Source of the DNA: an uncultured Prevotella sp.
GTDB taxonomy: Bacteria; Bacteroidota; Bacteroidia; Bacteroidales; Bacteroidaceae
Reading direction: 5' to 3'
NCBI GenBank assembly: GCA_900542795.1
Contig: UQPD01000060.1
Span: forward strand, 1-13,910
Length of the DNA stretch: 13,910 bases
Shown: one piece after another, positions 1 to 5,651 of the stretch
Layout of the letters: each line of letters starts with the position of its first letter
Position numbering within the stretch: position 1 is the stretch's first letter
Notes under the pieces: generated by a model
The model's database searches: none
What the model was told of the DNA's origin: nothing
Seen by the model: the letters and a program-made list of their open reading frames with translations, nothing else
Position numbers and translations under genes: made by a program

Positions 1-1
1 C

Positions 2-23
2 TTTACAGACTATTTACAGACTA
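2..23. repeat. 11-bp direct repeat, two adjacent copies
   Basis: The unit tttacagacta occurs at 2-12 and again at 13-23 with no gap. It lies at the window edge in AT-rich non-coding DNA, so a longer array could continue to the left. No function is apparent. Confidence 0.6.
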
Positions 24-106
24 TAAGTAATACATAATTCTGATGGACATTTATAACTAAAAACATAAACAGTTGTTTGCTTAGTAAGTATTCAAATAGT
101 TTTAGT

Positions 107-238
107 TAAAACGATTCAGCGACTTAACTAAAACGGTTCAGCGACTTAACTAAAACAATTCAGTGACTTAACTAAGACGATTCAGCGACTTAACTAAAAC
201 AATTCAGCGACTTAACTAAAACAATTCAGCGACTTAAC
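107..238. repeat. Six tandem 22-bp repeats (minisatellite-like)
   Basis: Six head-to-tail copies of a 22-bp unit close to TAAAACRATTCAGCGACTTAAC run without spacers at 107-128, 129-150, 151-172, 173-194, 195-216 and 217-238. Differences are concentrated at two or three positions: a CGA/CGG/CAA variant before TTCAG, one GCGA to GTGA change in copy 3, and one AAAAC to AAGAC change in copy 4. Copies 5 and 6 are identical. The unit is close to two helical turns and contains stop codons, so it is unlikely to be coding. A partial inverted copy, gttttagtt, sits at 99-107 just before the array. Its role is unknown; it could bind a protein in phase or simply be a variable-number repeat. Confidence 0.9.
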
Positions 239-404
239 TAAGGAATTTTTGAGGTGTATTTGATGGTGTTATAGCGTGTTTTCTTCTACGATATAGGACT
301 TATTTGTTTTTAATTATATCTATACAATAATAAAGGTGTATTTCATATCTGATAATCAGAACAGAAATACACCTTTATTAAAGTGTTAATGTTTAAGCAA
401 ATGT
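239..404. other. Non-coding gap left of nagA
   Basis: Together with 1-238 this makes a gene-free stretch of about 400 bases. Apart from the tandem array and the hairpin at 328-380, I see only AT-rich sequence. The 10-mer aggtgtattt occurs at 252-261 and again in the terminator arm at 334-343, which may be a remnant of a duplicated terminator. No RNA gene or convincing open reading frame is visible. Confidence 0.5.
328..380 (-). terminator. Long hairpin terminator of nagA
   Basis: A perfect 16-bp inverted repeat pairs 328-343 with 365-380, around a 21-base loop that contains a small palindrome (ctgat-a-atcag, 349-359). It lies 25 bases beyond the nagA stop codon. Read on the minus strand, the arm ends in an AT-rich CTTTATTATTG stretch. 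The arms are almost symmetric, so it could also stop rightward transcripts coming from the repeat region. Confidence 0.75.
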
Positions 405-1562
405 TTAGAGATTATTGGTAACCTCGTTACCCATCTGCATTACATAAGTAAGTTTCAAGTCGTGGTCGAACATCATGAGGTCGGCATCCTTGCCATCTTC
501 GAGTGAACCCTTGCGGTTGTATACACCCATAATCTTAGCAGGAGTTTCGCTTGCCATGCGACAAGCATCCTCAAGAGGTATGTTAGCCATCTGCACGCAA
601 GTACGAATTAATCGGTCCATTGTAGCAATAGATCCAGCCAAAGCTGAGCGGTCAGCCAATTTGCAAACACCATCTTCAAGAATTACGCGAGGGTCGAATG
701 CGGCATCGCCTTCGGTTGCTGCACAAGCTAAAGAGTCGGTAATCAATGCGGTACGTTCTACACCCTTAATTTGATAAATCATGCGGAGCATAACGGGGGG
801 AACGTGGATGCCATCGGCAATCATTTCTACTGTCATATCCTCGAGTGCAAAGATACTCTCGACAGTGCCAGGCACTTTGAATTCGCGGTTTTTATAAACC
901 ACAGGCATTGCGTTGTAGAAGTGAGTGGCATGTGTCATACCTGCATCGTGACCTGCTACAACATCCTCGTAAGTAGCACGAGTGTGAGCAATGGCAGGAA
1001 GAACACCGTGCTTGCGGCAAGCTGTGATAAACTCTGTAGAGCCTGGAAGTTCGGGAGCCTCATCCCAACGCTTCAAACACTTATACTTTTCGAGCAAGGG
1101 TTCGTATTCTTCTGCTACGGGAGCTTTAATCCATTCAGGAATCTGTGCACCAGCCTGTGCAGGGTTAAAGTAAGGACCTTCAAGGTGTAGACCCAAGATA
1201 GGACTATTTTCCTCAGCCATGAGTTTGTCGCAAGTTTCGCATGCGGCCTCAATCATTGGAACAGTAGAAGAAGAAAGTGTGGGGAAAATAGATGTAGTAC
1301 CGTGCTTCATGTGTGCTTTTACAGCCACGCGGAAAGCCTCTTCAGTTCCTTCCATAAAGTCGCGACCACCGCCGCCATGAACGTGCATTTCAATACCGCC
1401 AGGAACTACAGAGCAACCCTTAGCATCGATAATCTCAGCGCCTTCAACAGGGAGGTCACAGTTTGCCACGGCTTTAATTTTATTGCCGTCGATAATAACA
1501 GAACCGCCTTCGAGCCAACCATTAGGAGTAAGAATGCGGCCATTGATAATTTGCTTAAGCAT
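405..1562 (-). CDS. nagA: N-acetylglucosamine-6-phosphate deacetylase
   Basis: This 385-residue cytoplasmic amidohydrolase is predicted to remove acetate from N-acetylglucosamine-6-phosphate, giving glucosamine-6-phosphate for amino-sugar catabolism and cell-wall recycling. The TIM-barrel metal and active-site signatures are present in order: HVH at 60-62 followed by a glycine-rich loop, HLEGPY at 126-131 (metal-binding Glu128), IAHTRAT with His193, HATHFYNAM at 211-219 (His214 and the substrate-binding NAM), GIHVPP with His253, and the catalytic Asp276 in ITDSLACAA. The length is normal for the family. The ATG at 1562 fits the usual N-terminus (MLKQIINGRILTP). No nagB deaminase or transporter gene is adjacent, so its partner genes must lie elsewhere. 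It is divergent from the antiporter gene and has a leader of roughly 150 bases if the -7 box at 1721-1728 is used. Confidence 0.95.
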   Translation of the reverse strand: MLKQIINGRILTPNGWLEGGSVIIDGNKIKAVANCDLPVEGAEIIDAKGCSVVPGGIEMHVHGGGGRDFMEGTEEAFRVAVKAHMKHGTTSIFPTLSSSTVPMIEAACETCDKLMAEENSPILGLHLEGPYFNPAQAGAQIPEWIKAPVAEEYEPLLEKYKCLKRWDEAPELPGSTEFITACRKHGVLPAIAHTRATYEDVVAGHDAGMTHATHFYNAMPVVYKNREFKVPGTVESIFALEDMTVEMIADGIHVPPVMLRMIYQIKGVERTALITDSLACAATEGDAAFDPRVILEDGVCKLADRSALAGSIATMDRLIRTCVQMANIPLEDACRMASETPAKIMGVYNRKGSLEDGKDADLMMFDHDLKLTYVMQMGNEVTNNL

Positions 1563-1720
1563 ATTTTTGTTAGATAGGTTAATGTGAACTTGGAAGGCTG
1601 TGTAGCCACGTAAAAAATATGTAATAGGTCGTCATTGTTGAGGTGTAAGGGTTCCTCTACTGTACCCAAAACAATGCGTGGCATGCAGAACTTTTAAGTT
1701 CATTAGTTGAAATTACATAG

Positions 1721-1728
1721 CAAAGGTA
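1721..1728 (-). promoter_or_regulatory. Bacteroidetes-type -7 box for nagA
   Basis: The minus strand reads TACCTTTG here, an exact match to the TAnnTTTG -7 element used by the primary sigma factor of Bacteroidetes. A possible -33 TTTG lies at 1753-1756 on the minus strand, but the 24-base gap is longer than usual. Transcription would start near 1714, about 150 bases upstream of the nagA ATG. Confidence 0.55.
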
Positions 1729-1740
1729 CGTATATTTTTT

Positions 1741-1748
1741 TAACTTTG
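1741..1748 (+). promoter_or_regulatory. Bacteroidetes-type -7 box for the antiporter unit
   Basis: TAACTTTG matches TAnnTTTG exactly. No clear -33 element is visible at the usual distance. Transcription starting near 1755 would leave only about 14 bases before the ATG at 1769, which favours that ATG over the in-frame TTG at 1757. The two divergent -7 boxes form an inverted repeat, gcaaag (1720-1725) and ctttgc (1744-1749). Confidence 0.55.
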
Positions 1749-1768
1749 CACTCAAATTGAAAAAAAGT

Positions 1769-3097
1769 ATGGATATTACACAACGTGAAGACCGCAGATT
1801 ACGTCCTCGTCGCAGAGGTTGGTTGGCTTTAATGCCTCTTATAATTCTTGCCATGTTGATGGCTATGTTAGGAGTTATAATGGGAGATTTCTCGAAAGTC
1901 CCCATGACTATAGTTTTTTTGTTAACCTCGATAGCCGCATTATTTACCTTGCGAGGCTATAAGATAGAAGAGCGTGTGCGATGCTTCTCGCATGGTGCAG
2001 GTAGTCCCGATTTGCTGCTAATGGTATGGATTTTTGTATTAGCAGGTGCATTCGCCTCGTCTGCCAAGGCTATGGGAGCTGTGTCTGCCACAGTCGACCT
2101 TACCCTAATTTGTTTGCCTGACTCAGCCTTGTTGGCAGGTCTTTTTCTTGCCTCGTGCATAGTGTCTATCTGTATAGGCACCTCGGTAGGTACCATTGTA
2201 GCCCTTGTTCCTATGGCATCTGAGTTAGCTGCGCGTTCGGGGATTGTTCTACCTTTAATGGTGGCTGCAGTTGTTGGTGGCTCTTTCTTTGGTGACAATC
2301 TTTCGTTTATTTCTGATACAACTGTAGCTGCTACTAAAACCCAAGATTGCTCCATGCGCGACAAGTTTCGCACCAATTTCCGTATTGTTCTGCCAGCAGC
2401 GTTCGTATGCTTTGTCATCTATTTGCTCTTAGGTCAGAATGCAGCATCGCACGTAGGTCTCGCTGCCAATATGAATCTGCATTGGGTGCGCGTGTTACCC
2501 TATATAGCCGTTTTAGTTTCAGCACTCTGTGGAGTTAATGTGTTGATTGTGCTTTGTTTAGGTACCTTATTAACGGGCATTGTGGGCGTAGCTGATGGTG
2601 CCTACAACCTCGATGGGTGGATTACATCGATGGCTGAAGGGGTTACTGGTATGGGCGACCTTATCTTAATCTCGATGATAGCAGGTGGACTTCTTGCCAT
2701 TGTGCGCAAGGGTGGGGGTGTAACCTACTTGGTGCGAGGTTTAACGCGTCGTGTACATGGCAGACGTGGGGCTGAATGTTGCATATCAGCTTTGGTGGCG
2801 CTTACGAACTGCTGTACAGCTAATAATACGGTAGCGATACTCTCGGTGGGAAGCATTGCTAAGGATATTAGCAAGCGTTTTGGCGTGGACAAGCGTCGTG
2901 CAGCCAGTTTGTTAGACATTTTCTCGTGTGTAACTCAGGGCATCATTCCCTATGGAGCGCAAATGCTTATGGCAAGCGGTTTGGCAACTATCAGTCCATT
3001 AGATATTACACCTTATTTATATTATCCTCTTTTGTTGGCTATTACAGCCATTATGAGTATCATTTTCTCTAAAAACAAAAAGCATGAATTCAAATAA
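1769..3097 (+). CDS. Na+/H+ antiporter, NhaC family
   Basis: This integral membrane protein of 442 residues has about ten to twelve hydrophobic segments and is predicted to exchange Na+ for H+ across the cytoplasmic membrane. The N-terminus is strongly basic (RRLRPRRRG), as expected for a cytoplasmic end. NhaC-type signatures are present: GTSVGT at 137-142, the family block GSFFGDNLSFISDTT at 171-185, and the ANNT segment at 351-354 with the following VAIL. The usual GDNLSPISDTT has Phe in place of Pro here. An in-frame TTG at 1757 would add four residues; I prefer the ATG because it leaves a usable leader after the -7 box. It is the first gene of a tightly packed unit with the serine hydrolase and the GH5-like gene. 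The transported ion is a family-level inference, since some NhaC-like proteins carry other substrates. Confidence 0.88.
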   Translation: MDITQREDRRLRPRRRGWLALMPLIILAMLMAMLGVIMGDFSKVPMTIVFLLTSIAALFTLRGYKIEERVRCFSHGAGSPDLLLMVWIFVLAGAFASSAKAMGAVSATVDLTLICLPDSALLAGLFLASCIVSICIGTSVGTIVALVPMASELAARSGIVLPLMVAAVVGGSFFGDNLSFISDTTVAATKTQDCSMRDKFRTNFRIVLPAAFVCFVIYLLLGQNAASHVGLAANMNLHWVRVLPYIAVLVSALCGVNVLIVLCLGTLLTGIVGVADGAYNLDGWITSMAEGVTGMGDLILISMIAGGLLAIVRKGGGVTYLVRGLTRRVHGRRGAECCISALVALTNCCTANNTVAILSVGSIAKDISKRFGVDKRRAASLLDIFSCVTQGIIPYGAQMLMASGLATISPLDITPYLYYPLLLAITAIMSIIFSKNKKHEFK

Positions 3098-4451
3098 CCA
3101 TAGAAGCATTAAAAAGGGTCGTAGACGTTACAGCCGAAAAAAAATAAGTATCCTTGCTCTTGTCGTGGCATTTATTGCATTTAGTGGCATGCGGTGCATT
3201 CGACAATGCGAAGGTGGAAATAGTGATGGGAAGGGTGATTCTCTGTCTGTAGCATGTTTGCCGCACATTAACGATTCCATCAATAATCAAACCACCCAGT
3301 TTGCGCAAGCACAAAAGTTAGACAGCTTAGTTAACAAGTTCTTGAAGCGTTGGGAAGTAAAGGGTGCTCAGTTGGCAGTTTCGCGTAACGACTCTTTAGT
3401 GTATGTGCGTGCTTATGGTTGGGCTGAGTTGGAGAAAAACATTGCTATGGCTCCCTCGCACATCATGCGTATAGCCTCGGTTTCAAAATTGCTAACAGCG
3501 GTAGGCATCATGAAGTTGCAAGAGATGGGCAAGGTTAAACTATCAGATCACGTATTCGGTCCCACAGGCGTACTCAACGATACAATTTACACAAATCTTA
3601 TAAAGGATAAACGCTATTTCGATATAACAGTCGAGGATCTTTTGCGTCATCGTGCTGGCTTTACACGTGCAGATGGCGACCCTATGTTTGCCACGCGCTA
3701 TATTATGATGCAAAATCGCCTGACAACTCCGCCCGACCATCAAACCTTGCTTAAAATTGTGCTGAAACGCCGTTTGGGTTATCAGCCAGGAAGTGATGTC
3801 CATAAATACAGCAATATAGGCTATTTACTATTGTCGTTGATTATAGAAAAACGTACAGGGCTCTCCTACGAAGAATTTATGCAAAAACACGTACTAAACC
3901 CTGCTGGTTGCTTTGGATTTAAAATAGCGGGTAACTATTATAAAGACAAATATCCCAACGAGGTGAAATATTACATGCATAAGGAGGCTGAACCCATCGA
4001 TGAGTTTAATAATAGCAAGCGCAAAGTGGTGAAGTGTTACGGCGAGAATGATGTAACAGCTCTTTCGGGTGCAGGTGCTTGGTGTGCTTCGGCTGCCGAA
4101 GTATGTCATTTTGTTTCAGCCATTGATGGTGATCCTCATTACCCCGACATTATCAGTACATCGTCTGTTGACCAAATGACCAAAGAGGGAGACTACCACT
4201 TTTCTTTGGGATGGAATACCACACCCGTAAAGGGTGTTTGGAGTAGAACGGGTACGCTTTCGGGTACAAGTGCCTTGGTGTTGCGCTATCCTCAAGAAAA
4301 ACAATGTTGGGTGTTAATGATGAATTCAAGCACCTGGAAGGGACAAATGTTTGCCAAAGACACTAAGGAGTTCCTTGATAATTTGCAAAAAAAGTTTGGC
4401 ATGCAAATGCAAGCTATTCGTATAGAATATGTTCAGAAACAAAATGATTGA
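3084..4451 (+). CDS. Membrane-anchored serine hydrolase, beta-lactamase class C / penicillin-binding protein-like
   Basis: This 455-residue protein belongs to the serine beta-lactamase/D-Ala-D-Ala carboxypeptidase-like superfamily. A basic N-terminus (KKGRRRYSRKK) precedes one hydrophobic segment at about 21-36, so it is probably anchored in the inner membrane with the enzyme domain in the periplasm. The active-site motifs are in order: S132-V-S-K135 (nucleophile and general base), Y242-S-N244, and R388-T-G390 in the position of the KTG/HTG box. Arg there is less common. FTRADGDP after DLLRHRAG and the LGW block near 375 also fit the family. The ATG lies inside the antiporter gene with a 14-bp overlap, implying translational coupling. 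The substrate cannot be told from sequence: peptidoglycan peptide, ester or D-amino-acid peptide are all possible. Nothing in it specifically indicates antibiotic resistance. Confidence 0.87.
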   Translation: MNSNNHRSIKKGRRRYSRKKISILALVVAFIAFSGMRCIRQCEGGNSDGKGDSLSVACLPHINDSINNQTTQFAQAQKLDSLVNKFLKRWEVKGAQLAVSRNDSLVYVRAYGWAELEKNIAMAPSHIMRIASVSKLLTAVGIMKLQEMGKVKLSDHVFGPTGVLNDTIYTNLIKDKRYFDITVEDLLRHRAGFTRADGDPMFATRYIMMQNRLTTPPDHQTLLKIVLKRRLGYQPGSDVHKYSNIGYLLLSLIIEKRTGLSYEEFMQKHVLNPAGCFGFKIAGNYYKDKYPNEVKYYMHKEAEPIDEFNNSKRKVVKCYGENDVTALSGAGAWCASAAEVCHFVSAIDGDPHYPDIISTSSVDQMTKEGDYHFSLGWNTTPVKGVWSRTGTLSGTSALVLRYPQEKQCWVLMMNSSTWKGQMFAKDTKEFLDNLQKKFGMQMQAIRIEYVQKQND

Positions 4452-4453
4452 AA

Positions 4454-5530
4454 ATGAAAATATTAAATCGTTTTACTTACAGAATTGCAACATTATTTTT
4501 TGCATTGAGTATACTGCCTCATTTGATGGCACAGTCGGACTTAGTTAGGGTGAATGATGCAAGTTTTTGTACCGCTAACAATCAACCCTACCTTTTGCAA
4601 GGTATGCAAATGTGGTATGCTCCACGTCTTGCGCAGAGAGGGGCGCAAGGCAATCGACAAAGGTTAAACGCAGAGTTAGATTCCTTGAAGCAATTAGGAG
4701 TGAATTGTCTTGCTGTTTTGCCAGATCAGCCTATCCATGGAAAGGATGAATTGCAAGGTATGGATTTTTTGCTTGATGAATTGTACAAGCGCAACATGAA
4801 AGCACTCGTACTTATTGAGGCAAATGCAGAACAAACCGCCTTAAAGACTTTAGAAACCTTGGTTAATAGGACTAACAAAGTTAATAAAAAGTCGTATAAG
4901 ACCGATCCTACTATTTTGTCGTGGCATTTTACTAATCTGCCGAAGATGGACACATCCTCAACTCTCTTGGCCCATCTTTGTCAAGCAGCCCAACGACTTG
5001 ATGGTAAACATCTCGTTTCGACGCAATACGACTTGCACAAGGAACTTTCGGTTGAGGAAGAAGGACAAGCCTTTCAGCAGGTGTTGAGTACCGAAGGTCT
5101 TAACTTTGTGTCTGTAACCTTCATGCCTGCTTATGATGGATGGGTTACGGAATCGAATTTAATAGATGGATTAGGTATGGTTTATTTAAGGTTCGATGCT
5201 CTGATTGATACATTCAATCGGCAAGCTACCCGCATCTACAAACCTTACGTAGCTCTTTGTGGTTATCCACGCGATGGCATGTTTACACTGCCTGGCTCGC
5301 GTACTGATGCTCGCGATGCTTTTTTTGCTTCGGTAGTTTCAAAGTTGCATACTTGTATTAGCGAAGGTTTGTCACCTTTTAGTGGGATTATTTGGTATGG
5401 ATGGGCAGGTACAGCACGTCCTGCTGCCGATGCTTGGCAAGCTGATGACGCATATACAGCAGAGCCAAACATTGTCACTGAAAAAAAAGGTGTTTACTCA
5501 ATCTTTGACGGAGAGGAGATTGCTTATTAG
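4454..5530 (+). CDS. Secreted GH5 (mannanase-like) protein, probable pseudoenzyme
   Basis: This 358-residue protein has a signal peptide ending around residue 26 (LPHLMA-QS) and resembles bacterial and fungal GH5 beta-mannanases along its whole length. Fold signatures include QPYLLQGMQMWYA at 45-57, GNRQRLNAELDSLKQLGV at 66-83, DPTILSW at 151-157, GYPRDG at 270-275, and the C-terminal block from IIWYGWAG through VYSIFDGE. The catalytic positions differ from the family: the acid/base Glu of the usual NEP is Leu (N161-L-P163), the nucleophile segment normally like LEEFG reads ALCG at 267-270, the conserved Arg of the LRV strand is Ala87, and the active-site His near HIW appears to be Thr222. 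It therefore probably does not hydrolyse glycosides and may bind carbohydrate or a partner. The start is the ATG two bases after the upstream stop; an in-frame TTG at 4448 is possible but would overlap it. Confidence 0.75.
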   Translation: MKILNRFTYRIATLFFALSILPHLMAQSDLVRVNDASFCTANNQPYLLQGMQMWYAPRLAQRGAQGNRQRLNAELDSLKQLGVNCLAVLPDQPIHGKDELQGMDFLLDELYKRNMKALVLIEANAEQTALKTLETLVNRTNKVNKKSYKTDPTILSWHFTNLPKMDTSSTLLAHLCQAAQRLDGKHLVSTQYDLHKELSVEEEGQAFQQVLSTEGLNFVSVTFMPAYDGWVTESNLIDGLGMVYLRFDALIDTFNRQATRIYKPYVALCGYPRDGMFTLPGSRTDARDAFFASVVSKLHTCISEGLSPFSGIIWYGWAGTARPAADAWQADDAYTAEPNIVTEKKGVYSIFDGEEIAY

Positions 5531-5585
5531 TTGTAGTCTTATGAGTCCAACTTTGTATACATAAAATTTATTACTTTGAATTGAA

Positions 5586-5617
5586 TTTGGCAGTTTGCAA
5601 AAAATACACTACTTTTG
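5586..5617 (+). promoter_or_regulatory. Promoter of pheT, Bacteroidetes consensus
   Basis: A -33 TTTG at 5586-5589 and a -7 box TACTTTTG at 5610-5617 are separated by 20 bases, a good match to the TTTG-N19..21-TAnnTTTG promoter of this phylum. Transcription would start near 5624, about 28 bases before the pheT ATG. It shows that pheT starts a new transcription unit rather than continuing the antiporter unit. I see no hairpin terminator between 5531 and 5585. Confidence 0.75.
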
Positions 5618-5651
5618 CAAGTGCTAAAAATGCAATATATTGTAACGACCT

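Noticed and set aside
107..238. Possible CRISPR array
   Set aside because: The 22-bp copies are directly joined with no unique spacers, and no cas genes are present.
771..1190. Plus-strand 139-residue reading frame opposite nagA
   Set aside because: It is fully antisense to a well-supported gene, with no recognisable protein features and no promoter.
1406..1684. Minus-strand 92-residue reading frame in the nagA leader, overlapping the nagA start
   Set aside because: More than half of it overlaps nagA in another frame, the peptide resembles no family I know, and the upstream part is too short to judge. A leader peptide is not excluded.
3084..4451. Antibiotic-resistance beta-lactamase
   Set aside because: Only superfamily motifs are visible. 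The protein is membrane-anchored and the third box is atypical, so a cell-wall or ester hydrolase role is at least as likely.
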